From the NCBI RefSeq assembly GCF_001542915.1, contig NZ_LNNH01000027.1, forward strand, positions 62,001 to 126,000: DNA of 64,000 bases, read 5' to 3'. The translations under genes were made by a program, and so were the position numbers. The number at the start of each line of letters is the position of its first letter. Within the stretch, counting starts at the first letter, position 1. The notes under the pieces were generated by a model that was not told the origin of the DNA, did no database searches, and saw nothing but the letters and a program-made list of their open reading frames with translations. Positions 45,226-53,697 of this stretch are shown piece after piece. This stretch comes from Peribacillus simplex (GTDB lineage: Bacteria > Bacillota > Bacilli > Bacillales > DSM-1321).

Positions 45226-45600
45226 ATGATATACAAGGCACTAATACCTGAATTATCCGTAACGAATATTAGTGAATCGAAAAAATTTTATCTTGATATT
45301 TTGGGATTTCATTTGGAATATGAACGTGTGGAAGATAAATTCGCCTTTCTTTCATTAGGCGAAGCACAAATGATGATAGAAGAAATGAACGGGAGCTGGA
45401 ATACAGCTGAATGGATGTATCCACTGGGTAGAGGAGTTAACTTTCAAATGGAAACGGATGATGTAGAAGGAATGGCGGCTGCTTTAAAAGGGCATGGAAT
45501 AAAATTATTCAGGGATGTAATGGTCAATCATTACGAAAGCGCTGACGGGGGTGTCACCGTGAAGGAGATCTTAGTGCAAGATCCGATGGGTATTTACTAA
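45226..45600 (+). CDS. VOC-family (glyoxalase/bleomycin-binding-like) protein
   Basis: 124 aa, the length of single-module VOC proteins. ALIPELSVTNISESKKFYLD at the start, GFHLEYERVEDKFAFLSLGE, and VKEILVQDPMGIY at the end with the metal/ligand glutamate region. Bleomycin-resistance proteins and glyoxalases share this fold; activity here is unknown. Start at ATG 45226; the site before it (GAGCAGG) is weak, and translation may be coupled to the kinase gene that ends 20 bases earlier. Confidence 0.8.
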   Translation: MIYKALIPELSVTNISESKKFYLDILGFHLEYERVEDKFAFLSLGEAQMMIEEMNGSWNTAEWMYPLGRGVNFQMETDDVEGMAAALKGHGIKLFRDVMVNHYESADGGVTVKEILVQDPMGIY

Positions 45601-45656
45601 GGTTTTCACAGATGATATCAGCTGGCAGCATATGAAAAATGGGGGAGGGAAGAAGG

Positions 45657-46178
45657 ATGTCCGAGACGCTTTCATATAAAATCAGGACTGCTGAAGGGAA
45701 AGATGCAGAAGCGGTTTTGGCCATACAGCAAGCCGTTATTTCCGAAGGCGAGTATTTCATTGCCGTATCGGACGAGTTCAATAAAACGGAGCAGCAGCAA
45801 AGGGAATGGATACAAGGACTATTGGAAAATGACAGGGAAACGATCATTGTCGCCGAAGTGAAGGGGGAAGTCATCGGCTGGATAGTGTTTCAATCTGAAA
45901 AACGAAAAAGGATGTCGCACAAGGGCTCATTCGGCCTCATGATCAGCGACAGTTACCGTGGGCTGGGAATCGGAGAAAAGCTGCTTCGTGCATTATTGGA
46001 TTGGGCAGAAGCGAACCCGCTCATCGAGAAGGTGAGTTTGGGCGTGTTCTCCACCAATCACCGGGCCATTTCCTTATACAAAAGGATGGGGTTCGTTGAA
46101 GAAGGCCGTAAAATCCAGGAATATAAGCTGAATGATCATGTATACGTGGATGACATTTTGATGTATAAGTTGGTTTGA
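45657..46178 (+). CDS. GNAT-family N-acetyltransferase
   Basis: 173 aa. IRTAEGKDAEAVLAIQQAVI, acetyl-CoA loop SYRGLGIGEKLLRALLDWA, and VFSTNHRAISLYKRMGFVEE, ending with YVDDILMYKLV. The pattern is close to RimJ/YhhY-like acetyltransferases acting on small molecules or protein termini. Start ATG 45657 after GGGAAGAAGG. Last gene of the kinase-VOC-GNAT set; terminator follows. Confidence 0.85.
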   Translation: MSETLSYKIRTAEGKDAEAVLAIQQAVISEGEYFIAVSDEFNKTEQQQREWIQGLLENDRETIIVAEVKGEVIGWIVFQSEKRKRMSHKGSFGLMISDSYRGLGIGEKLLRALLDWAEANPLIEKVSLGVFSTNHRAISLYKRMGFVEEGRKIQEYKLNDHVYVDDILMYKLV

Positions 46179-46194
46179 TGATCGAAAGAAAAAA

Positions 46195-46233
46195 GGGCAG
46201 GTATGGAAACAGTTGCCTCCATGCCTGCCCTTT
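46195..46233. terminator. Terminator between convergent genes
   Basis: Stem GGGCAGGTATGGA / TCCATGCCTGCCC, preceded by AAAAAA and followed by TTT, so active in both directions. Confidence 0.8.
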
Positions 46234-46272
46234 CCGTTATGTAATGGATTTATATGATGAATCAGCAATCGG

Positions 46273-47070
46273 TCATTTGATGACCTTGACCTTCACTTGC
46301 TTTCTTCCCCATGTTAACGCATCATCTTCCTTTGGTATGAATACATCGATTCTGTTTCCTTTGATGGCGCTGCCCGTGTCTGCCGCGATGGCTTGTCCGT
46401 ACCCCTCGACTTCGACGATGGAGCCTAACGGAATGACATTGGGGTCGACGGCTATCAGTTTCGCATCATCATACTTTTTCAGGTCGACGCCCATTCTGGT
46501 GGTACCTGAGCATCCCTGGCAGCTCGCTGTATAAGCTGTGCTTGTGACCGTAAGCTCTTTGGCGGATGAACTCGCTACACTAGCTTTTTCCTTCAATTTA
46601 CTGAAGGTCCGTGCACCGGCCATTCCATCGGCCGATAATCCCTGTTGTTTTTGAAAATTGATAACGGCTTGCTTCGTGCCTTTGCCATAGATGCCATCAA
46701 TCGTCGATGTGTAGGCATCCTTTGCTTTCAATAACCTTTGCAGCTCTGCTACTGGTCGTCCCATATCCCCGCTGCGCAACACCTGTATTTTTTGATTCGT
46801 TTTCGCTCCCGCTATTCCATCGGCTTTCAATCCCGATTTCACCTGGAACTTCTTAACCGATGCTTTTGTAATCGGCCCATAATACCCTGTTTCTTCATGA
46901 TAAGGGAAGACCCCTTTGGTCATTAATAATTCTTGGAGCTCTTTTACATCACTATTACTCATTCCGAATGAAAGGGTGCGATTCCCGGCTGCGGCTTCGC
47001 TGTCTGTTGGCGTGCAAACGCCTAGAATGAATACGGAAGCCGTCAGGATCGTTAATATTATCTTCTTCAT
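46273..47070 (-). CDS. Secreted cell-wall protein: two peptidoglycan-binding domains and a 3D domain
   Basis: 265 aa. Signal peptide (to about residue 27), two PG_binding_1 repeats (LKELQ-type; SDVKELQELLMTKGVFPYHE and MGRPVAELQRLLKAKDA), and a C-terminal 3D/MltA-like domain with STAYTASCQGC, AVDPNVIPLGSIVEVEGYG and AADTGSAIKGNRIDVF carrying the three conserved aspartates. This resembles YocH-type muralytic enzymes that bind and cleave peptidoglycan during growth. GAGGAGG stands before the ATG. The 335 bp up to the next gene contain no other feature I can support. Confidence 0.88.
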   Translation of the reverse strand: MKKIILTILTASVFILGVCTPTDSEAAAGNRTLSFGMSNSDVKELQELLMTKGVFPYHEETGYYGPITKASVKKFQVKSGLKADGIAGAKTNQKIQVLRSGDMGRPVAELQRLLKAKDAYTSTIDGIYGKGTKQAVINFQKQQGLSADGMAGARTFSKLKEKASVASSSAKELTVTSTAYTASCQGCSGTTRMGVDLKKYDDAKLIAVDPNVIPLGSIVEVEGYGQAIAADTGSAIKGNRIDVFIPKEDDALTWGRKQVKVKVIK

Positions 47071-47406
47071 GTTTATCCTCCTCGTTGTTTCCTGCAGTTA
47101 AACGATTCGTTAACCCATCCCCTTTTTTAGCGCAGGTAAGGAAAAACACCGCGAAGGCACTAAGGAACTGTTAAAACATGTAACGGCAAAGGAAAGAAAT
47201 GAGGCGGAGATAGGGCTACGATATCCTTAGTCATCGCGGATTTTGCATTCGAACGATGCAAGAAGGAAAAGATAGCTTAGAATCCTTATCCTTTTTAATG
47301 GAACGAAAATGAGAGGTCGGTTCAGTTGAATAAGGATAGGCATTCATGTACGTTTAGGGAAGGAGCCTGGGCTTTGTCCTCAAGCAATCCAAGGGGAGGG
47401 AATAGG

Positions 47407-48060
47407 ATGATAAAAGCAGTTATTTTCGACTTTGACGGTTTAATTTTAGACACGGAAACGGCTTGGTATGAAGCGTATAAAGAAACGATGGTTTTTTATG
47501 AAGCGGACTTGCCTCTCGAACGTTTTGTTACATGCATCGGAACGGATAATACGGAACTGAATGCATTTTTCAAATCCCAGTTAGGTGACAGATACAATAG
47601 TGAGGAGATTGAAACGAAAGCGAAAAGCCTGCATGAAGGAAAGATGAAGACACCAAAGGCACGTGAAGGTGTAAAGGAATATTTGGAGGAAGCAAAGAAT
47701 GCAGGTTATAAAATTGCCCTTGCATCAAGTTCATCGAAAGAGTGGGTCACTCTTTATTTGGAAAAACTCGGTCTGTTACACTATTTCGAGGCCATTATCA
47801 CGGGTGATGATGTGGATAAGGTTAAACCAGCGCCTGATTTATATATAAAGGCAATTGAAGTGTTGAAGATTGATCCGACGGAAGCCGTCGCCTTTGAAGA
47901 TTCATTAAATGGACTTCAAGCGGCCCTTAAAGCTGGATTAAAATGTGTGATCGTCCCAAATCCCGTGACGGAGGCTTTAGCGTTTGAACACCATCATTTG
48001 CGCCTGCAGTCCATGCGGGAAAAAAGCTTGGCTGATGTCATAAGGCAGATTGAGCAATGA
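47407..48060 (+). CDS. HAD-family phosphatase (YhcW/beta-phosphoglucomutase-like)
   Basis: 217 aa. Nucleophile motif VIFDFDGLILDTETAWYEAY, motif II ALASSSSKEW, lysine in KVKPAPDLY and acidic motif VAFEDSLNGLQAA. The helical cap lies between about residues 15 and 80. Similar to YhcW and other phosphoglycolate-phosphatase/beta-phosphoglucomutase-type HAD proteins; the natural substrate is unknown. GGGGAGGG precedes ATG 47407; the longer open frame is not supported. Confidence 0.88.
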   Translation: MIKAVIFDFDGLILDTETAWYEAYKETMVFYEADLPLERFVTCIGTDNTELNAFFKSQLGDRYNSEEIETKAKSLHEGKMKTPKAREGVKEYLEEAKNAGYKIALASSSSKEWVTLYLEKLGLLHYFEAIITGDDVDKVKPAPDLYIKAIEVLKIDPTEAVAFEDSLNGLQAALKAGLKCVIVPNPVTEALAFEHHHLRLQSMREKSLADVIRQIEQ

Positions 48061-48097
48061 TCTGGACCGAGTGCTAACGTATTGCCCATAACCAACG

Positions 48098-48126
48098 CCG
48101 AAGATATAAAGAGTCTTCGGTTTTTT
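48098..48126 (+). terminator. Intrinsic terminator
   Basis: CCGAAGA / TCTTCGG stem with nine-base loop and six T. Confidence 0.8.
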
Positions 48127-48224
48127 CGTTTCTTCCTTTCCTGCAGGCGTGACCATACAAGCTGAATTTGCTTCCACAAGTAAACATCTTATCCAGATTG
48201 CCTTCAGTTTTGATAATTGTACTT

Positions 48225-48490
48225 AGACCGTTTTCATTGCACTGCAGGTGCTCCCTTTCCGCGGGCGGTCCTTGAGCCGCCTTGGCTTTTAGCCTGCGGG
48301 GTCTCAAGTGGACGCGCATTTCCCGCAGGAGTGTCGCCCCTTCCGTTTCATTCCACTTTGATTGAAAACGAATGTGGAATCTTGATTGCCCACAGTTTTG
48401 GAGGATCTGTACCTAGACCGTTTCATTGCACTGCAGGTGCTTAGCTTTTCAGAGGCGGTCGTTCCTCTGCCACGCGCTGCTAAGCATCTA
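48225..48490. repeat. GC-rich dispersed repeat, copies 3 and 4
   Basis: Copy 3 (48225 to about 48405) matches copy 1 near 36701 almost throughout: AGACCG..CACTGCAGGTGCTCCC, CCGCGGGCGGTCCTTGAGCC, ACGCGCATTTCCCGCAGGAG. Copy 4 (48415-48490) shares only the left end and then forms a long hairpin (GGTGCTTAGC with GCTAAGCATC). Fills the gap between two genes. Confidence 0.85.
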
Positions 48491-48515
48491 CAGCCTTGCC
48501 TCTTTATAAGCTTGG

Positions 48516-48713
48516 TTAACCATTGGTAGGGCGATTTTTTAACCATTTATTTATCATTACGCATTCTCCGATTAAAAAACCTCCTAGAAAACATGTAATA
48601 GCTATGAGATTATCGGGGTTTATAAATAAAATTTTAGAGAGAATTGCACCGATAAGAAAACCTGAAAAAATAATAATATAAGATTTATACCTAAATTTCA
48701 GGTAGTCAATCAT
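48516..48713 (-). CDS. Small two-helix membrane protein, 65 aa
   Basis: MIDYLKFRYKSYIIIFSGFL opens a first helix, and LIAITCFLGGFLIGECVM a second; positively charged ends. GGGAGGGG lies seven bases before the ATG, strong evidence for translation. No family recognised. It faces the dispersed repeat at its 3' end. Confidence 0.6.
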   Translation of the reverse strand: MIDYLKFRYKSYIIIFSGFLIGAILSKILFINPDNLIAITCFLGGFLIGECVMINKWLKNRPTNG

Positions 48714-48890
48714 AGAAAAACCCCTCCCTTTTTACTATTATTATAGGTTAATGTTTTACTCACTGAAATAAAAAACCTGATCCTTATAGTTGCAGTGTCA
48801 TTCTTTTTTCAATATTTTCAAGCGGTACTTTAGCACTTTCTTCTCAGAAATAGGAAAACCCATAAGGAATAGTGCTTGAAGGAACGAGTG

Positions 48891-48983
48891 ATGAGCTACA
48901 TTTTAATAGTGTCGAGGGTGACAGATGCAGAAGGGAATCTTGTTAGTGAAGTGTTTCGGGAGAAAATGAGGAGTCAGATTTGA
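48891..48983 (+). CDS. Possible 30-aa leader peptide
   Basis: MSYILIVSRVTDAEGNLVSE and so on, with GAAGGAACGAG before the ATG. Its stop codon overlaps the TTG start of the next small frame. Alone the evidence is thin; the overlap with the next frame is what makes it worth listing. The rest of 48714-49225 shows only AT-rich DNA where the ABC operon promoter must lie. Confidence 0.25.
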   Translation: MSYILIVSRVTDAEGNLVSEVFREKMRSQI

Positions 48984-49081
48984 AACGTTCTCCGCAATTG
49001 CGGTCAACAAAATGTTTCCTTTTGTTTTTGCTTATCCTTTGCGTTGGCTTCCCTATATTTGACTTTTTATCGAAAAACTGA
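48980..49081 (+). CDS. Possible 33-aa hydrophobic peptide
   Basis: TTG start five bases after GAGGAG; encodes MKRSPQLRSTK followed by a hydrophobic stretch CFLLFLLILCVGFPIFDF. Such a basic head and membrane segment fits a small membrane or exported peptide. It lies 145 bases before an ABC exporter operon. Not provable from sequence alone. Confidence 0.3.
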   Translation: MKRSPQLRSTKCFLLFLLILCVGFPIFDFLSKN

Positions 49082-49225
49082 AACTTAATTCTATTAGTAA
49101 CGTAAGAAAAGGAGACGGATATTGGGAGATGTTACTGGAAGAATATCAATATAGTAATGATATGCATAATATGGTAATGTTGAGAATGTGTGATTTTGGA
49201 AAATACTAAAAAAGGAAGGTACTAT

Positions 49226-50158
49226 ATGTCTGATGCAGTTCTTAAGGTTCAATCCTTAACCAAAAAAATTGGCAATGCGACCATTGTAGACAATGTTAGC
49301 TTCGAGATAAAAAGCAATGAAATATTCGGTTTACTCGGTCCGAACGGAGCTGGTAAAACGACGATCATCCGGATGATCACAGGTCTTATCAACCGTACCG
49401 GCGGCTCCGTCATGATCAATGGCAGCGATCTTGATAAAGACTTCGAGGGCGCGATGAATCAATTGGGGGCCATCGTTGAAAACCCCGAGTTTTATAAGTA
49501 CATGACAGGCAGGAAGAATATCCTCCATTATGCTCGTATGTCTTCCAATGACATATCGAATGAGCGAATTGAAGAGGTCATCAAGCTAGTGAAATTGGAC
49601 CATGCCATCGACAAGAAGGTCAAGACCTATTCATTGGGAATGCGTCAGCGCCTTGGTGTGGCACAGGCCATCCTGCATAAACCGTCGTTATTGATCTTCG
49701 ATGAACCGACGAACGGCTTGGATCCGCAAGGGATTCGCGAGTTTCGCGATTATTTGAAGGTACTGGCAAGTGAGGGCGTCGGGATATTGATATCCTCCCA
49801 TTTGCTATCGGAAATGCAATTGATGTGTGATAGTTTCGCCGTCATCGAAAAAGGAAAACTGATACATACGAAAGAGCATATGATCGATGAAAAAACGGAA
49901 ACGATCCATCAAGTTTCCTTTGCTGTCAATGATGGGGCGCTAGCCAATAAGATTCTTCAGGAACAGTTCGCCGAAATTACGATTCTTACATTCGATGCGA
50001 GTACCATTTCGGTGTCCGCGACACGTGAACAAACGGCCCAGATAAACAGGCTATTTAATGGAAATGAACTGGATGTCTATGAAATTGGCATCACGAGAAA
50101 ATCATTGGAAGATAAATTCTTTGAAATTACCGAGCAGGAAATGAGGGAGTCTGTATGA
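49226..50158 (+). CDS. ABC-2 type exporter, ATP-binding protein (BcrA-like)
   Basis: 310 aa. Walker A LLGPNGAGKTTIIRM, signature TYSLGMRQRLGVAQAI, Walker B LLIFDEPTNGLDPQG and H-loop ISSHLLSEMQ. The 90-residue C-terminal extension after the H-loop, ending ITEQEMRESV, is characteristic of the BcrA/bacitracin-exporter branch. AAGGAAGG precedes ATG 49226. Its stop overlaps the permease start (ATGA). Peptide antibiotic efflux or immunity is plausible by family; no two-component sensor is adjacent. Confidence 0.88.
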   Translation: MSDAVLKVQSLTKKIGNATIVDNVSFEIKSNEIFGLLGPNGAGKTTIIRMITGLINRTGGSVMINGSDLDKDFEGAMNQLGAIVENPEFYKYMTGRKNILHYARMSSNDISNERIEEVIKLVKLDHAIDKKVKTYSLGMRQRLGVAQAILHKPSLLIFDEPTNGLDPQGIREFRDYLKVLASEGVGILISSHLLSEMQLMCDSFAVIEKGKLIHTKEHMIDEKTETIHQVSFAVNDGALANKILQEQFAEITILTFDASTISVSATREQTAQINRLFNGNELDVYEIGITRKSLEDKFFEITEQEMRESV

Positions 50159-51114
50159 TATCCTTAGTGAAAAATGAATGGATGAAAATCTTTTCTAAAG
50201 TATCGACTTATATATTCATCGCTTTTCTTTTGGTGGCAGCTCTCGGAACGGCAATCATCGACTTGAAGCTTAGTCCGGATGAATCCGGCAACGATTGGAA
50301 GCAAGAGGTAAAAGCAGATATACAAGAACAGGAACAAGCATTGAAAGCCAAAGATATCAGTGAAGATGAAAAGGCCGCAATCATGGAAGAAATGGACACC
50401 AATAAGCAATATTTAGCTGAAAATATCAACCCTGATTTAAGCACGAACTGGACCTATATGGCAGAGTATACAGTATCGCTGACATCATTCGTAACATTAT
50501 TCGTCGTGATCGTTTGCAGCTCGATGGTTTCCTCTGAATTTTCGGATGGCACCATTAAACAACTGCTCATCAGGCCTTATAAGCGCTGGAAGATCCTTCT
50601 TTCCAAATATATCACTTCCCTGTTATTTGCCGCGTTATTGCTTGTGAGCCTAGTGCTTTTCAGTTACCTGATCGGAATCTTATTCTTTGGCAATGGTTCC
50701 TATTCAGACAAGATGCTCGACCCGACAGCATTCGGAAGCTTCAGTACAGTGGTGGTCGGCTCCTATTTCTTCGATATGATCGTTTACTGGATACCGGGCT
50801 TCCTGGTCATCACGACGATCGCGTTCATGTTAAGCACGTTATTTAAGAACCAAGCGCTTGCAGTAGGGATATCGATCTTCATCTTATTTGCATCTTCGAC
50901 ATTGAATATGATCATTCAGTCTTTCATCGGGAAATACGAATGGTTAAAATTCGTCTTATTCCCTCACCTTGATTTAAGAGGGTACATTTCGGGAACGATG
51001 GAAATGTTCGATGGTGCTACACTCGGATTTTCAATGGGTGTACTCGTCATCTATTACCTTATCTTTTTGGCGCTGACATTCTTCTTCTTCCAGAAAAAAG
51101 ATATTACGAATTAA
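50155..51114 (+). CDS. ABC-2 type exporter, permease
   Basis: 319 aa, six membrane helices: the first at 14-33, then an external domain rich in K, E and D (about 40-100), and five helices from about 105 (SFVTLFVVIVCSSMVSSEFS) to the C-terminal FFFQKKDITN. The stretch SDGTIKQLLIRPYKRWKI between helices is the ABC2 coupling region seen in BcrB-like permeases. Translationally coupled to the ATPase gene by ATGA overlap. Partner of the preceding ATPase. Confidence 0.87.
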   Translation: MISLVKNEWMKIFSKVSTYIFIAFLLVAALGTAIIDLKLSPDESGNDWKQEVKADIQEQEQALKAKDISEDEKAAIMEEMDTNKQYLAENINPDLSTNWTYMAEYTVSLTSFVTLFVVIVCSSMVSSEFSDGTIKQLLIRPYKRWKILLSKYITSLLFAALLLVSLVLFSYLIGILFFGNGSYSDKMLDPTAFGSFSTVVVGSYFFDMIVYWIPGFLVITTIAFMLSTLFKNQALAVGISIFILFASSTLNMIIQSFIGKYEWLKFVLFPHLDLRGYISGTMEMFDGATLGFSMGVLVIYYLIFLALTFFFFQKKDITN

Positions 51115-51122
51115 TTGAGGCT

Positions 51123-51152
51123 ACCGGAATCCAATGGGGTTCCGGTTTTTTA
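51123..51152 (+). terminator. Intrinsic terminator
   Basis: ACCGGAATCC / GGGTTCCGGT stem and six T after the exporter operon. Confidence 0.8.
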
Positions 51153-51250
51153 TTATGGGAACTGTAGTTTCACGGGGATTGTTTTTATAAAAAATAGAAT
51201 ATTTGTAATAATTTGTAATAACAGGACAAAATACCCTTAAAAAATAAAAG

Positions 51251-51272
51251 TATAAACATTATAATGTTTATA
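51251..51272 (+). promoter_or_regulatory. 22-bp perfect palindrome over the LPMO promoter
   Basis: Two 11-base arms (TATAAACATTA and its complement) meet without a gap, and TATAAT lies at the centre, a probable -10. A second dyad CTACAT / ATGTAG follows. The site lies 45 bases before the LPMO gene and is a good operator candidate; the regulator is unknown. Confidence 0.55.
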
Positions 51273-51316
51273 TACTACATATCATGTAGGAAAATGATGA
51301 AGGAGATGTTGAAAGG

Positions 51317-51979
51317 ATGAAATGTTCGAAAGGTTTAAAGCGCTTTCTTTTCAGTACTTCGTTAGTTCTTGGGTTATCCGTTGTCGGTGCAAATGATTTC
51401 GCTTCTGCGCATGGGTATGTCGAATCGCCAAAATCACGGTCGTTGCTTTGCAAAGAGCAGGTGAATAAGAATTGTGGATCGATCATGTATGAACCGCAAA
51501 GCTTGGAAGGCCACAAAGGATTTCCGGGTGCGAGCATCCCGGATGGCAAGCTTGCATCGGCAGGCGGCTTATTTGGCGGCGTCCTTGATGAACAAACAGC
51601 GACACGCTGGAGCAAAAATGCCATTCAAAGCGGTCCCCAAACCTTCACCTGGAATTTAACCGCCATGCATTCGACAGCGAAATGGCATTATTATATCACG
51701 AAACAAAATTGGGATCCGAATAAACCGCTCACAAGAGATCAATTGGAATTGGTCCCATTCTATGAGAAAAATGATAATGGAGCAAGACCGTCCAATAAAG
51801 TGAGCCATCAAGTCGTCGTGCCGCAGCGGACTGGCTATCATGTCATTTATGCCGTATGGGATGTCGCGGATACGGTCAATGCCTTCTATAATGCGATAGA
51901 TGTTCAGTTTAGCGGGATGAATGTGGGAGGAACGTCGATTTCGGCTGTCAATTATCATTCGTCCTTTAAGACCTATTAA
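51317..51979 (+). CDS. AA10 lytic polysaccharide monooxygenase (chitin-binding protein)
   Basis: 220 aa, single-domain secreted copper enzyme that oxidatively cleaves chitin or cellulose. Signal peptide ends ASA, giving mature N-terminal His32 (HGYVESPKSR); the second copper histidine is His118 in LTAMHSTAKWHYYITK, with NWDPNKPLTRDQLELVPFYE as in CBP21-type enzymes. The C-terminal region has the axial position FYNAIDVQF. No carbohydrate-binding module is attached. GGAG is somewhat far and AAAGG very close to the ATG. Terminator follows. Could act with the GH18 enzyme encoded at 58673, though that one is probably wall- or spore-directed. Confidence 0.93.
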   Translation: MKCSKGLKRFLFSTSLVLGLSVVGANDFASAHGYVESPKSRSLLCKEQVNKNCGSIMYEPQSLEGHKGFPGASIPDGKLASAGGLFGGVLDEQTATRWSKNAIQSGPQTFTWNLTAMHSTAKWHYYITKQNWDPNKPLTRDQLELVPFYEKNDNGARPSNKVSHQVVVPQRTGYHVIYAVWDVADTVNAFYNAIDVQFSGMNVGGTSISAVNYHSSFKTY

Positions 51980-52053
51980 TTTAACGGGAAAGCAATAGGG
52001 AGATATTCGTGTAAGTTATATCTCTTGAAATAATGAATATTCCATTCGAGATA

Positions 52054-52076
52054 AAGGCTGCTCAGCAGTCTTTTTT
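52054..52076 (+). terminator. Intrinsic terminator of LPMO gene
   Basis: AGGCTGC / GCAGTCT stem, 3-base loop, six T. Confidence 0.7.
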
Positions 52077-52133
52077 CGTTTGCAAGAATAGTATTCTAAC
52101 AGTATGGGAGGGGGGATTCGTACTGGACCCTCA

Positions 52134-52310
52134 AATCCGGCCTAGCGTAGGGAAATGCGTCCGCCCCGAGTGAAAATCCGACCTAGCGCGCGACATAATC
52201 CGACCTAGCGCGAGATAATCCGACCGCCCCGAGTAATAATCCGTCCTAGCGCGCGGATAATCCGTCCGAACCATGGAATAATTCGACCTAGCGTGGGATA
52301 ATCCGTCCCG
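52134..52310. repeat. Tandem repeat array 2, ~20-bp period
   Basis: About eight imperfect copies of a unit like GATAATCCGACCTAGCGCGC, some reading GTCC for GACC. Closely related to array 1 (27036), where the core is GATAATTCGTCC. It ends where the 53-bp repeat begins. Confidence 0.8.
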
Positions 52311-52363
52311 GAAATTCATTATGTTGATTATTTGCAAATTCAGGAATAAAGTCCAACGGTCAA
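52311..52363. repeat. 53-bp repeat, copy 2
   Basis: About 47 of 53 bases match 15741-15793. It touches the point where the nuclease-like fragment loses homology (52367). Confidence 0.7.
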
Positions 52364-52366
52364 TTG

Positions 52367-52720
52367 ATCACCGGTTTTGGCCACGAATTTGTCATCATCT
52401 ATATCCAGGATGATTCGTTCAGAATTGAAATCCGTTTCCGTAATTTTTACGCCACCAACAGCAGTCGTCGTTTCCATATTTCCTGGAATCACGACCAATT
52501 TACCATAATCTTGTGGCCGACCGCTTTTGGTAATTGAATTGGCTACTTGGACGAGCATTCCTTCCAAGCTCTCGTAAAAATCAAAGCCATCTTCTCTCGG
52601 ATTAAAGTCTGTCAATCTATCATCATCTAAGTTTTCCGACGGCGGAGTGACGTCTTTGCCGATGACGATCGGTTTCGGTACCGCTGCTATGCCCATCTTT
52701 TCAATGGTCGTATTCGTCAA
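52367..52720 (-). pseudogene. Fragment of a paralogue of the dual-nuclease gene
   Basis: Encodes about 118 residues that align, at roughly 80 percent identity by eye, with residues 521-637 of the large nuclease (shared VPKPIVIGKDVTPP, DFYESLEGMLVQV, PGNMETTTAVGGVKITETD, ERIILDIDD). This is part of an OB-type domain only; no signal peptide or nuclease motif. Homology stops abruptly after KTGD, where the 53-bp repeat starts, and at LTNTT on the other side. Divergence shows it comes from a related gene, not a recent copy. Confidence 0.85.
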
Positions 52721-52840
52721 TGAGGCTAAAGGTCTCTTTTTATAATGTAAAATCATACATAATTTGGATTAAAGTGAAACTTAAACCAGTACAAATCGTA
52801 TAGGTAAGGACAAGGATATTTTAGGGAGGCAATTGGGCCG

Positions 52841-52933
52841 GTGATAATTTTCGGAATTATTTCATTACTGAGGAATTCAGTAACAGGGGGGGCTGGATTG
52901 TTCCAAGAAGAGAGAAAGAAGTGGTTCAATTGA
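52841..52933 (+). CDS. Possible 30-aa peptide upstream of membrane protein gene
   Basis: GTG start 11 bases after AGGGAGG; MIIFGIISLLRNSVTGGAGL then EERKKWFN. It overlaps the start of the next gene by a few bases, suggesting coupling. Little else supports it. Confidence 0.25.
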   Translation: MIIFGIISLLRNSVTGGAGLFQEERKKWFN

Positions 52934-53586
52934 TAAAAAAAATAAAACATCTATATATTGCACTCATCCTTTTTGTGCTCTCGTTTATATTGAATTTCCC
53001 TTTTCCGCACCAAGTTCCATACGGCGCTGCAATTGCATTTAGATTAGGCATACCGATCGAGTCCGAACATGGAATCCAATATGTAGGGGTGCTGGCGGTC
53101 ATTCTATTGCTGATCAGTCTGTTTTTTCTTGTCCAAGCAGTGGGAATGCATCCTGCCCGTTTTTTCACCCTGGCCGTCATCATAGCCTGGTTTGCACCGC
53201 ACTTCTTGGCGAATACGTATCAGAAGCATTTTGCCTCGGACATTTACGCCGTTTCCTATGATCGCGGATCCAGTACCTGCCGCTTTGATATGGAAGACAA
53301 AACAACGCTTCATGGCGTATGTGAGCTTCCTTTTGAGAATTACAGCAAGAAAGATGTCCAATTCAAGATCCAATTGATAGGCAGATACGACGATGATGAT
53401 TCGAAATTGGTATCACTCATGAACACCGAAACTCCTTATAAGGTCATTTTAAGGGGAAAAGAACGAAATCGACTGAGAATAGAAATGGATATTGATGTAT
53501 CAGGGATGAAGGAAAACCAGATAAGCGGGCAACTGGACCAAATCGACATCATCATGAAATCAGGGGAACGGATAAGGTGGCTGTAG
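52921..53586 (+). CDS. Hypothetical membrane protein, about 220 aa
   Basis: Three hydrophobic segments (residues about 10-27, 55-76, 82-100) followed by a soluble C-terminal domain of about 115 residues with YDRGSSTCRFDMEDKTT, GVCELPFENYSKKDVQFKI and a final SGQLDQIDIIMKSGERIRWL that looks like a beta sandwich. Two cysteines in the external part may pair. The start is GTG 52921, or TTG 52930, after a GAAGAGAGAAAG stretch. No family named. Lies in an accessory stretch of small unknown genes. Confidence 0.65.
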   Translation: MVQLIKKIKHLYIALILFVLSFILNFPFPHQVPYGAAIAFRLGIPIESEHGIQYVGVLAVILLLISLFFLVQAVGMHPARFFTLAVIIAWFAPHFLANTYQKHFASDIYAVSYDRGSSTCRFDMEDKTTLHGVCELPFENYSKKDVQFKIQLIGRYDDDDSKLVSLMNTETPYKVILRGKERNRLRIEMDIDVSGMKENQISGQLDQIDIIMKSGERIRWL

Positions 53587-53697
53587 GGGGGAAGAGAAGA
53601 GCGAGAATGGAAACCTTTAGAGTAATAGGCTCTAATTAATAATTATCACTTTGGACAAAAATAACATCTTGCGAGGAGGTCTTAAAATTAATTGTTC

